Shown one piece after another: positions 46,482 to 57,354 of a DNA stretch of 64,000 nt. This DNA comes from Cannabis sativa. Its lineage: Eukaryota; Streptophyta; Magnoliopsida; Rosales; Cannabaceae. Position 1 is the first letter of the stretch. Every line of letters starts with the position of its first letter. Below the pieces are notes generated by a model. It was not told the origin of the DNA. It ran no database searches and saw only the letters and a list, made by a program, of their open reading frames with translations. Position numbers and translations under genes: made by a program. The stretch spans positions 10,814,041 through 10,878,040 of the forward strand of contig NC_083606.1 of NCBI RefSeq assembly GCF_029168945.1, read 5' to 3'.

Positions 46482-49002
46482 ATGAAAGAGTCTCAGAAGT
46501 CTTGGTGTAATAATACTAGGTGTTATTTCACCAAAGAGGAAATTGAATTTTCTTCTCCATCTAGAAAGGATGGCATTGACTTTAAGTACGAGTCACACCT
46601 GCGGAAGCAATATTGCTCGTTTCTTCAAGAGATTGGCATGAAACTTAAAGTGTGAGTCCTTTGATTCAATATAATGAAGATGAGGACATTTACTCTTTAT
46701 TATCAACAGTGGATAAAAATATTTATCTGCTAATGATTGTTTGGCTGGTTATGTATGTATATGTATGTATACATGCTTTTGTTCTTCTTTGATTTGTTTG
46801 AAATTTCGCTAGTTTCATAGTAACTGGTTTAATCAAACTTCGAGTTTGTTTTGGAATGATCTTTAAGAAAAAGAAACGGTTCTTTCTTTTCAATATTCTT
46901 GTGTTCAATGAGGATTAAGGTAATGAACATTTCATGTCTCTAAATTATTAGCTGTTATTTATAGACAGGACATTGAATAATTATAGTCTTACAGTTTTCC
47001 TACTTTTAAATTTGATAGGATCTCTGCTTTTATTTTGTATTCGTGTTTGTTAGACTGTTTAATGTTCAAGGATGGTAGTTGATGAAATATTTATTACAGG
47101 CCTCAGGTGACAATTGCAACTGCAATGATGTTGTGCCACCGATTTTATATGAGCCAATCTCATGCTAAGAATGACTGGCAGGTAAGCTAGATATACAGAT
47201 AATACTTTATGCTAATAGATATGCAGAATGATTTTTTCTAAGCGAGATAAGTGACAGTAGATCGAATAATGTTTATATGTGTACTCTATCTTCGACTTGA
47301 TCACGAAAAAATGTCAATGCATGAATACACATTCACTAACATTTTATTAAATGCATGAATACACATTCACTAACATTTTATTAATTCCGAATGGGGCTCT
47401 AACCGTTGACCATTGTAAGATTTGTTTCCCAGAGCATATACATTGACTGACATTACTTGTCAAATGTAGATGATTTCGTAAATTTCATTGTTAGTTTGTT
47501 TGATTTTGTTTTTTTTTTGTCTTGTTGGGAAAGATGCAGATGTTAATATTGCTATATGTTTATGTCAGTTCGTGTCCTTGTCACTTATTAACACAGTGGT
47601 AAAATTTTGCAGACTATTGCAACCGTCTCTGCCTTTCTTGCGTGCAAAATAAAAGAGACACCGCGCTATTTAAATGATGTTGTGGTCGTTAGTTATGAGA
47701 TGATTTACAAGTGGGATCCTTCTGCACCACGAAGAATAAGACAGAAAGTATGCAAGCACACAAATTTTTTCGACAATCAGATAATTTTGTTTTGGTTTAT
47801 GTGCTTATTGCCACTTTTGGTCGTGCAGGAAATTTTCAATAAGCAGAAGGATTTGATCTTAATTGGGGAGAGAATTCTGTTGTCAACTATTGCTTTTGAT
47901 TTTAACATTGAGCTTCCCTACGAGCCACTTATTAAAGCTTTAAAGAGATTAAATATGTACTCTGACCTTGCTAAGATGGCATGGAACTTTGTTAACGATT
48001 GGTAAAGTTTATATTCACCCCTTAATAACCTTATTGCATGTTGAGCTTTGATGTAAACACTTCTTTCTAACTGTTTTCTCCTTCTATTGTCAATTGGAAT
48101 TTAGGCTTAGTACGACACTGTGTTTACAGTACAAAGCCCCCTATATTGCTGCTGCTTCATTGTTTCTTACTGCAAAATTACTAAAGGTGAAGCTACCAAC
48201 AGAAAAGGAAAGAGTTTGGTGGCAAGAGTTTGATGTTTCACTGAAGCTATTAGAAGGTTTGTTGTTAGATTTTGTCGTATACCTTAATTTCTTTTTAACT
48301 TTGGTTGTAAATAAGTTATGTCGCAATAGGAACATTCTTGCTAGTGAACTCTCATAAAACTTTGAATAAGTTTCCATGTCCTTACCTTGTTTTGTATTGG
48401 AGTTTGCACTTTTTCGAACTTCTTATAAGGTTATAACTTTTTCGAAATATTTTTCAGAGGTCATTCAACAGATGCACAAATTGTTGGAGCAAGACAGAAA
48501 GGAAACTCAACCATCCTCCAATAGGAACAGGAGGCCATCTAAAGCTTCAGTTGACAAACCATTGGAAAGTAGCTCTCTATCTTGTATTACAAGTGAATCC
48601 GTAACTGACTGCCATTCAAGCCGTGGAGGGTCTAAAGAATCCTCTGTTACTCATTGTGGTCCTAATCTCGCGGAAGGTGACAGTAGTGTTATTACAAGTA
48701 GAGCTGTTGAGAAAGGTCCAAGTTTTGCAACTTCCAAGGTTTGTAAGATCCAACCAACAACAGTGGACACAATTCAAAATGCAAGGTCTAAGGCTTGCAG
48801 TAGTACTCAAAATAAACATGGCGAGTTTGATGTTATTCGGATTAAGGAGATGTTGAAGAAAAGGAAATGCAATGGAGTTCAAAAGAAACCATTAGAAGCC
48901 ATTGGTGCAGAGAGAGACATCGAAGCCTTGATAGAAAGCGAGCTCGAAAATGGGATAGATCTTGAGATTCCATTGACAAAGAAGAAACAGAGAAAACTAT
49001 AA
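46482..49002 (+). CDS. CYCT1: Cyclin T (P-TEFb-type regulatory subunit), 418 aa
   Basis: Partner cyclin of CDKC-type kinases that phosphorylate the RNA polymerase II C-terminal domain in the nucleus. Coding exons: 46482-46651, 47100-47181, 47613-47747, 47829-48001, 48105-48256, 48458-49002, all with GT-AG junctions and consistent phases. A 5' UTR intron runs from 46297 to 46458. The start [11 protein letters not shown] is followed by the cyclin T opening ([31 protein letters not shown]). First cyclin fold at about residues 30-130 ([28 protein letters not shown]) and second at about 140-240 ([28 protein letters not shown]). The 180-residue tail is low-complexity with a basic end KKKQRKL, a likely nuclear localisation signal. 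The gene looks intact. Confidence 0.93.
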
Positions 49003-49781
49003 TGAGGCTCTGAATCGAAACGCAAGTTGTGCAAGCTGCTCATTGAACTTAAAACCAGCTTCTTCTCCCTGAATGAGGTTCTTACATATTGGTATAGTAC
49101 TGTTTGGGTTAGTTTAGTTTCTATAAGGTTTCTTTCTTAGGATTAAAAACTCATTCTAAGAATTTTTTGATATAAAATAATTTTTTTTTCCAATTTAAAA
49201 GTCCTTTTAGTATTCTATTTATTACTAATTTACTGACAAAATATTTTTTGAAGAATTTTTCATAAAAAAAAAAAAAAGGGTTCTAAGCCCAATTTTTTAT
49301 TTATCTTATACTTTAATAAGCTAAAGTAGGAGCTTAGTTGTTTATAGTAATGTATTTTTTTGATGTTTTGCTCTTCATTCTTTACATAATAGTAGTAAGG
49401 TGTGTAGACAATAAGTAGTTTTCTCATTTGTAATTAAACACATATTTTTAATCCCAAAAGAAAAAGAAAGTAAATAATAGTCATTTGATTGAATTCTTAT
49501 CAATTTTTTTTTTTATATTTATTTAATTTGACACCGATTTATTTATTTATTTAAGATGGTTCGATTATACTAATTCCTTGGATTGTATGGATAATCTTTC
49601 TTGTTCATAAATTATGAATGATATGCCATAGATAGATGGGCACAGTAATTATTTAATTTTGCAGGGTGGCTAGTAATGGACTACTTCAAGCATGTGTTTT
49701 TTTTAAGAATGTTTATTCTAATCTCAAAATAAATAGGAATTTATACATACAAGTTTAAATTTAGTTTCCAAAAAATTAAAT
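49003..49781. other. Cyclin T 3' flank
   Basis: 3' UTR then an AT-rich spacer. No gene or element end recognised. Confidence 0.4.
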
Positions 49782-50542
49782 TAGTTCTCTGTATTTTTTC
49801 AAGAGGAAGAGTACTGAGTTATTAAGAGAACTCTGAAAAGTTTTATAATTCAAAAAATAAGGTTCATTATTTGTCACACATAATAAAAAATAATTACAAG
49901 TGTAAACAAAATATTTAAATTTTATTTTTTGTTACTATAAATTATTTAGATTTTTTTTTTTAATTTATGGATATTGAAATATATAGGAGGGTACTATAAA
50001 CTTTTTCAAAATATGGTACAATAATTAACCTACATAATATATTTATGAGAAGTTTATAGTACAATCTTTAAAGGAGTGTTTTGGTATTCTTTATTTATTT
50101 CAACATTAAGGAGAGTTTTTGATTAGTTTTTTTTTTAATGATCATTTATGTTGTAGTTCTCTGTATTTTTTCAAGAGGAAGAGTACTGAGTTTTTAGCAG
50201 TGACGATCCATTAAGAGAACTCTGAAAAGTTTTATAATTCAAAAAATAAGGTTCATTATTTGTCACACATAATAAAAAATAATTACAAGTGTAAACAAAA
50301 TATTTAAATTTTATTTTTTGTTACTATAAATTATTTAGATTTTTTTTTTTAATTTATGGATATTGAAATATATAGGAGGGTACTATAAACTTTTTCAAAA
50401 TATGGTACAATAATTAACCTACATAATATATTTATGAGAAGTTTATAGTACAATCTTTAAAGGAGTGTTTTGGTATTCTTTATTTATTTCAACATTAAGG
50501 AGAGTTTTTGATTAGTTTTTTTTTTAATGATCATTTATGTTG
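49782..50542. repeat. Tandem duplication of a 370-bp segment
   Basis: Unit 1 (49782-50153) and unit 2 (50154-50542) are near-identical by eye. Unit 2 has a 17-18 bp stretch (TTAGCAGTGACGATCCA) that unit 1 lacks. Near its start each unit contains TATTTTTTCAAGAGGAAG, which is also present in the 3' flank of the PNRC-like gene at about 30625. No ORF. The similarity of the units suggests a recent event. Confidence 0.88.
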
Positions 50543-50951
50543 TAGTTATTTAAGAGCATTTATAAATTTTTAAAAAATTTCAAATAGTTATTTGAATTTT
50601 ATTTTTGATAATGTAAATATAACTGGTTCTAAATAATTATAATTTATACAATTTGTTTTTTTAAATCTCTCTTGAATACTAAAATAAATAAAAATTATTA
50701 AAATATTTTTTTATATAGTAAGGAAGAATTAAGAAGTATGAAAGAAAATGAGGAAGATGTCTTTTAAAAATAATAAGTATGAAAAAGTAGAAAATAATTA
50801 AATTTGTTTAAATAAGCAATTCAAATTGTATTCTTAATTGAAGAAAAATACTTAGTTCATAAAAATCTAAAGGGGTGACAGTGGCACACATATACTTGGA
50901 TAATTCAACTGTACACCTCTTACACCCTTGGAGATTTTAGTATATATATAT
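50543..50951. other. AT-rich spacer
   Basis: No gene or terminal repeat is recognised. It ends in a (TA)n run next to the Helitron end. Confidence 0.4.
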
Positions 50952-52771
50952 ACTAGCAAAAAGCTACGTGCAAGGCACGTATACTAAATTTTATGTTAAT
51001 TTTTTTCTATTTTAGTTGAAAGTGTTACAATTAAAAATTAAAGATTTAATATTATTACTTATTAGGTGAGATTATTATTATGTGTATCTAAATATTATAG
51101 TTTATAATGTTGTCAATTAAAAGTGAATACCAAATGTAATATATTAATGTTTAAGAAAGCTTGATGATTTAAATATGTTTTAAGTTAATCCAAAAATAAA
51201 TTAAAAATTGATGTTCCAATACTTAAAGAAACATTACTTAAATAGGTATAAGATAAAAAGAAAATTAAAAATCAATCTCTAAATTATTGATAATTGAAGA
51301 TAGCATTTGTCTAAAAATTGTAGATAAGAAAACTAATGATAGTCATTGGTGGATTTCAATCTTCATTTGCTTCGATAGAGACAATAGTGTAATTTTTGTA
51401 TTTTGCACTTTTCATTCTAGCCGGGTCCGCATATATCTGGATTGTCAATTTTTTCGTTAATAAATTGAATATGGTAGTGTCGACAAAGCGGCGTGTTCTT
51501 GTAAACCGTGATGTATTTTCATTTAAATTGATTAGACGTGGTGTGCATAGCTTATTTAATTAAAAAAATCAATTTATGAAAGGCATGTAAAACTATTTTA
51601 TTTTTTAAAATTACACCTTTGCAGTATATTTCATTAGTTGGGCAGTAGTACACGAAAATATTTTTTCCACAATATCTGCGAACATGACAACAGATAGGCT
51701 CTTTGTATTGTCATCAAGTTCAACATATGCTATAGTACTGTAAAATGCATAATAAGATTGTTAGTATCTTTTTTTATTATTATTTATTTTAACTTAATTT
51801 CAATAACATCATATATTTTTTGTAATATACAGTGGTGTAGGAAATCCTTCTTGGCTGCATGTTGGCTTGTCACATATAATCTTTTAATTGCGATTGTATA
51901 AATTTATTTTTTTATGACATGCGTCACATGACATGTAATAAAAACTCTGAACAGTATCAATTATTTTTATTGTCGCCTCAATCCAAAAATATTTTTTCTA
52001 CATCCAAATCAAATGGTGTTAATAATAGTAAGATATTGAAACAAAAGTTTAATAAAGTAAATATTGTAGTAGTCTTTACCTCATTCAGTTGCAGATTTTT
52101 CGTCAACTCTGAAATTTGGATGATAGTCACTATTAAGCTAATATATTTAATTGTGCTTCTAATTTATGAGCACGTGATCAAAAACAGTGCTGTAATGTAC
52201 TCTCTGATTTGTTTTTTTTTTTTCCTTGCATCTAATGCCTCAGGTTTAATTATGATAAGTTTTGGTGAGTTTTAGTAAATATTTTTCTTTTTCTTGTTTG
52301 CATTAATAGCTAGAACATGGAGAAATTAATAAAATTGACATTCCTTTTTGTCGCAGCATGTACAAAGCAGCATAATTATAATAATGCTTTAAGTTGCTTT
52401 TATTTTTATTTAACATAAGACGAAATTATAAATTTTATGGCTTCTTAATTATACTGTATGTGCTAAAATATAACTTTTTCTTTTAATGAGTGTTTTTATA
52501 GAAAAATGGTAATTCTAGAAGAGAAGAAGAGAAGAAGAAGAGAAAAATCGTAGATGTACAACAGCAAAAACCCAATTGTATTTTTATGAATTTAATGTGA
52601 TTTATTTTATTTATTTTATTATATATAAATAAAAAGTGACCCATTATATTCTCATAAATTATTTTATTTTTAATAATAAATCATCTTAATAATAATATAA
52701 ATAAAAAGTCACCCATGAATTTCTCATAAACCAAGAATTCGGTTATATAGGCACACTTTATATAGAATAGA
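50952..52771 (-). mobile_element. Helitron, about 1.8 kb, carrying replication protein A remnants
   Basis: Read on the minus strand it starts TCTATTCTATATAAAGTGTG at 52771, preceded by A, and ends with hairpin ACGTGC-CTT-GCACGT, nine bases, then CTAGT at 50952. These are the Helitron end rules: TC start, 3' hairpin, CTRRT end. The base after CTAGT is A rather than the expected T, within a (TA)n run. No RepHel helicase is seen, so the copy is non-autonomous. Inside, on the same strand, are spliced pieces of a replication protein A gene, a known Helitron partner gene in plants. Confidence 0.72.
51350..52130 (-). pseudogene. RPA large-subunit-like gene remnant in the Helitron
   Basis: Minus-strand exons matching the C-terminal DNA-binding domain of RPA1. 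One at about 51990-51830 reads FWIEATIKIIDTVQSFYYM then SCDACHKK and ICDKPTC, a CX2C...CX4C zinc ribbon with one in-frame stop between. The next, at about 51734-51620, reads TIAYVELDDNTKSLSVVMFA, DIVEKIFSC, bounded by TTTACAG and GTGTAA splice sites. A further piece near 51500-51350 reads ADPARMKSAKYKNYTIVSIE. The order agrees with the family. Broken, so not functional. Confidence 0.7.
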
Positions 52772-53368
52772 TATAATTATATGTGTTGTAGTTATTTAAA
52801 ATTAGCCGTAAGTTTTTTAAAAAATTAAATAATTTATAATGAAAAGAAGGTTCAAATAGTTTGTTTTACACATGGTAAATTTCAACAATATAAACAATTA
52901 TAAAAGGTGTGATGAAAAATTCAAATTTTAAAATTTTTCAACAATATAAACAATTTAAATTTCATTACAAATCTACAAATGATCCTAAAACACTAATAAG
53001 AAGAATATCAAAAAAATCCTTTTGGATTTTATATAGTCGTAATGATAAAACTTTTTTCGTTTTTTTGTGTGAAAATGGATGTCTTTCTCTCATTAGTTCT
53101 GATGTATTACATAGAGAACACATAGAAAATAATAACAGGAAGAACGTCATTTAATCTAATCGTGGAGAGAGAAGGTTGTATTGTGGAAACGTTACTAAAA
53201 GCGTAGGAGAAAACGTCTCAGTTTTACTCATTAATTAAATACATTTATAAAACTAATTTTAATTAATTAAATAAAAATAATAATTTAATAAATAAATTCT
53301 CTCTAAAAAATAAGGTGCACACAACACATTTAGCTCAATCGGACGGCAGCGCACATGTGTGATGTACG
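52772..53368. other. AT-rich spacer with one copy of a direct repeat
   Basis: The segment 53036-53300 (starting TCGTAATGATAAAA, ending AAAAATAATAATTTAAT) recurs, diverged, at about 56778-57240. ORFs at 52909-53154 and 52965-53150 fall in AT-rich sequence and carry no domain. Confidence 0.45.
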
Positions 53369-53645
53369 TGGTTGATGCAACTAATGAAGGATCTACACCA
53401 ATCTACAGATTCTGCAGTGCCACTTTATTGTGACAATCAATCCGCTATTCGTCTAGTAGAGAATCCAGTTTTTCATGCTCGAACAAAGCATCTTTCTTAG
53501 AAAAAAGTACTTCAAGAAGAGTTAAATATGCACCAAGTGAAGAGCAAAGATCAAGTAGCAGATTTATTTTCCAAAAAACTCGACACAACGAGATTTCAGA
53601 AGCTGAAAGACCAACTCAATATGAAGAGTCGTTGTTGAGGGGGAA
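53369..53645 (+). pseudogene. Copia RNase H C-terminal fragment
   Basis: Plus-strand fragment reading LMQLMKDLHQS, VPLYCDNQSAIRLVENPVFH, ARTKHLS then a TAG, VLQEELNMHQVKSKDQVADLF. This is the end of a Copia RNase H domain with the conserved CDN(Q)SAI and ADLFSK motifs. The rest of pol is missing on the left. It ends with the polypurine tract TTGAGGGGGAA directly before the LTR at 53646. Confidence 0.85.
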
Positions 53646-54089
53646 TGTTAAAAGATCAACACCTACTCTATAAGTATCTAGAATTTTCTATCATTTTGGT
53701 AATATTATAGAATTTTCTAGAATTATAGAGAGTTAATAGTCATAAGAAGTTTCAAGAATGTTTTAGGCTATAATAAATTGACAATTTGCTAGAATATTCT
53801 AGCATAATAATGTACTATCCTTTGAGTAGTATAAATAGGGGAGTAGGTCCTTTGGTAGTGCATGGTGAGTTGAGTGTACAAGTGAAGTGTGTCCTAGTGT
53901 ATTCAACTAAGTCCCAACAAAATTCTAAAAGAGTGTCCCATCAAATAGTGTGCAAGTAAACATTTAAGTGTGAGTGTCTAGTAAATAAAAGAGTGAGTAC
54001 TTGGTGTGTATTGTGATTGTTCAAGTCTTGGTGTAATTGCTTTTACAATAATAAAATAATTACGTTTTCACGTGTTGTGGTGTCCAACA
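53646..54089 (+). repeat. Copia 3' LTR (444 bp) with clustered heat-shock elements
   Basis: Begins TGTTAAAAGATC and ends GTGGTGTCCAACA. U3 holds two perfect three-unit heat-shock elements, GAATTTTCTAGAA (53710-53722) and GAAGTTTCAAGAA (53746-53758). Two two-unit sites are also present, GAATTTTC (53681-53688) and GAATATTC (53792-53799). A TATA box TATAAATA lies at 53830-53837. Length, family and HSE layout resemble the heat-activated ONSEN (ATCOPIA78) LTR of Arabidopsis. Whether this copy responds to heat is inference. Confidence 0.85.
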
Positions 54090-54094
54090 TGTAA

Positions 54095-54491
54095 AACTCG
54101 CCTTGTTGAGGAGATAACCCAAGACTATATTCTTTCTCATCTTTGGAGTATGCATGACTTCTTTATGAGTTTCACAGTTTTCTTAGAGGTAAAATTTAAT
54201 TCCACATCACCGGTACCATCAATAATTGTAGTGTGCTAGTTTCCTAACAATACTTTCTTATCCTCGGTCATAGCAGTGTATGTCTTAAACATAGCATGAT
54301 CATAGAAGACTTGGTGAGAAGCGCCAGTGTTTATCCACTACCCTTTTGTTCCACCAATGAGGTTGATCTTTGAAATCATAGTTGTATAAGAAAACTCTTC
54401 AATTAGGTTAGCCTGCGGAGCAGAACTAGACTTGTTTTGACACTTGCGTGCCATATGACCTGATTTGTTACAAAAAAGTACAAAAACGATG
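54095..54491 (-). pseudogene. Copia gag zinc knuckle and protease remnant
   Basis: Minus-strand reading gives FFCNKSGHMARKCQNKSSS (CX3GHX4C-type zinc knuckle, about 54475-54430), then INLIGGTKG, a stop, and WINTGASHQVFYDHAMF, a Copia protease with N in place of the catalytic D of DTGAS. Continuation DKKVLLGN follows. It is the same element as the gag at 55799-56503, separated by the solo LTR 54497-55793. Confidence 0.78.
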
Positions 54492-54496
54492 TTGGT

Positions 54497-55793
54497 TGTT
54501 AGGATATGTTTAGCCTATTATTTATGTTATTTTTAGAGTTAATTTTCTTCTTTATTATTATTTTTTGGAATAAAATTACGTTTGTTTTCGTCAAGTTCAG
54601 GTTTCGACACTTGGAATGTATAAATTGGTCAAATTTCACAAAAAGATGATTTATAAAATAGAAAAAAATTGTGTAAGAAAATAAAGCTGAAACTTCAAGC
54701 TTAAATTAGACAATGTTCTGATCAGATTTTGGATAAAGTCAAAACATAAACGTTCTAGATCTCTCTTTTATATTTTTGGAACATCTTGAATCGTCTAATT
54801 TTGAGCAATATCGAGAGAGTTATGGCTAAAATACTATCAGTCAATGCAACAAGAAACTCACTACCCAAATAAAGGGGGGTCATGCCTAGTCATGGAAATC
54901 CCATGCCGCGACCCACCCCTTCGAATCTTGAGAAAAATAAGTTTTCAGGAAGTGGACTTCAATACTTTTCAGGAAGGAATCAAGGAGTACGAATTTTAAA
55001 GAGAAAAATCAATATTGGAGGCTTTCTCAATAGAGTTTTCAGCATTTTTTTCTTCTCTATTTTCTTCTTCTATTCTAAATTAATATGTGTGAAATTGATA
55101 CAATGAACATGAGTAGCTAAACAATTCATTAGGGTCTAGATGGAGATTGTTTGATATTTTATTTGTGGTTTTAATATGATTTAATTTTCCCTCAATTTTT
55201 ATGTATTCTATTTTATTCGTACTTAATTACTTCTAATTGCCTAATCACCAATTAAACGTCTATAATTTTGATGTGAGATCTGAGAAGTGAGTGTCGATTA
55301 TGCTATAGTGAAATAGAACCGAATTTCGATATAGGACGAGAGTACCTATATGATTTGGATATCTTATAAGGTTTCTGTGTTTGATGCTTGTTACATGTTT
55401 AATTTATCACGAGAGTAGAAAATTTACATGTAATTGAGGTTTATATATTTGAGAAGACTATAAATTACCTTAGTAAACTTGCTATTGCATAGAAATTGGT
55501 AATAGGAATAGAATCATGTTAAACCATAATCAATAGATCTAATTGAAATCGAAAGCCCTAACTTTTATCAATTGTTAATTCCTTTATTAATTTACCTGCT
55601 TCTTACTTTCGTTGTTTTTCTTGTTAAACTGATTTAAATTTTCTCTTAAAATTTTATTTTTATTTAGCCAAATAGAAGTAAGAATTTAATTTTATCGTAC
55701 TTAACTACAATCTTCGTGGGATCGACCTCACTCTTTGTGAGTATTACTTGTTAAAACGATACGTATACTTGCGCATTGCAAATTAGCACAACA
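54497..55793 (+). repeat. Solo Gypsy (Athila-like) LTR, about 1.3 kb
   Basis: Begins TGTTAGGATATGTTTAGCC and ends AAATTAGCACAACA. Near its end are GTGGGATCGACCTCACTC and ACGTATACTTGCGCATTGC, as in Athila U5 regions. Flanks TTGGT (54492-54496) and CTAGT (55794-55798) could be a target duplication changed by two transitions. It splits an antisense Copia remnant, which supports it as an insertion. The 74-aa ORF 54882-55106 inside is not called. Confidence 0.65.
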
Positions 55794-55798
55794 CTAGT

Positions 55799-56503
55799 TC
55801 ATTCTTATTATTAGAGAAGTTGATGCTGTTTGTTTTGGTTCCTTGAAATCTAATTCTAATTATTATTTCGAGAATGATTGTTGTGGTTTGGAACATGCTT
55901 GCAATTTTGATTCTTGAAATTTCTCCCAGTGAGTTTCAGAATCGCACTGCCTTTCTTAGCGTTGTTGTTTGAAACAACAAGTACTTCTTCTTTTCAGTCT
56001 TGTTTGCGAGCCTCCTCCTCAATGTGAAGGCTAGTGATCAGACTTTCCAAAGAGAATTCTTTTATTTTGTGCCTAAGAGTATTTTTAAAATCTTTCCAAC
56101 CAGGAGGCAGTTTGCCAAAAATAACAACAGTGTTCATTAAAAGAATGATGTTGTGAATTAGCGTACTTCTTAGTTCCAACCTCCTTGGTGTTGTATTTCT
56201 TTTTAATTGTGTCCCAGATTTCCTTAGCAGTTTTGTCAGCATTGTAGTAGTCATACAAGTCATCATATAAAATATTCAGAATAAAAATTTTGCACAAAAA
56301 ATCATTTTTGAAGTAGTTTTCTTTTGCTTTTCATCATCCTTAGTAGTTTCAGAAACTACAAGTTTATCATTAGTCAGAAAATAAGCAACTTTTTTCATAG
56401 TAAGAAAAAAATAACATTTTCTTTTCCATTGTTTAAAATTATTTCCCTCAAACGAAAAATATTTATTAATGTCAACAACACTAGAATTGTCATCGATAGT
56501 CAT
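55799..56503 (-). pseudogene. Copia gag remnant (UBN2-type)
   Basis: Minus strand, starting MTIDDNSSVVDINKYFSFEG at 56503. Motifs [36 protein letters not shown] and [20 protein letters not shown] are the standard Copia gag blocks. Several frameshifts separate them (near 56290 and 56150). It continues after the solo LTR into 54491-54095. Confidence 0.85.
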
Positions 56504-57354
56504 GGCACAAACGTAATTGTCTTAAAATTGTTGTAAATGTGTTGTAGAAAATAAAAAAGGAATGAAATTACTGAATGAAAATTTGGGTTGAGTCACAGAC
56601 TAAGTCGCTCTCTTTAAGACGTTCGCAACACTGCTTAGAATTGTGCAAGCATACTATTAGCCTCATCATCCCCACGATACAACAGTCCAGTCGAACCACT
56701 GTATCGGACTTCCACTGCACTGTAGAGAACCGTCAAAAATACCATACTCTAAAATAATATTGTTTTAATATTACATATTATAATCGTAATGATAAAATTA
56801 TATATATTTTTTATTTTTTTCTATGTGAAAAGGGATATCTTTCTTTCCTTGGGTCTAATGTATTATATAGAAATACACCGAAAATAATAACAACAATAAA
56901 ATTATTTAATATGATCGTAGACAGTGACGGACCCACTAATATTAATGTGGGGTTATAGCTTTCACTAACAAAAATATTGTCTTTTAAAAAATCAAATGTA
57001 ATTTTTTTTTAATTTGATAATTATAGACTAAAATAATAGAAAAGCTCCCACAAAATTAAATAAATCTAGTAGGAGTATTTATAATATAAGTATAAATATT
57101 TTTTAACGATAAATAAGTCCCACAAAATATAAATTTTGGGTCACTCATGGTAGAGAAAGTTGAATGGTGAGAATGTTAAAACGCCCATGTTTATAAAATT
57201 AATTTTAATTAATAAAAATAATAATTTAATATATGGCTTATTTATTCTTACTCAAAATACTCCTGGACGATCTTTTCAGTCTGGTGAGGTAAAAAGATTA
57301 GTTCCCTGGCTTTTCTTTGCGTGCTGCTATCTTTTGCTCGACCAGCACTATTAA
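56504..57354. other. Spacer between Copia gag and the PPR gene
   Basis: Leader or LTR remnant of the antisense Copia at 56504-56760. Then a second copy of the direct repeat at about 56778-57240, interrupted by unrelated sequence at about 56925-57150. The last 110 bp (57241-57354) is less AT-rich and is the probable PPR 5' leader. Confidence 0.4.

Noticed and set aside
54882..55106. 74-aa ORF
   Set aside because: Lies inside the solo Gypsy LTR and shows no domain.
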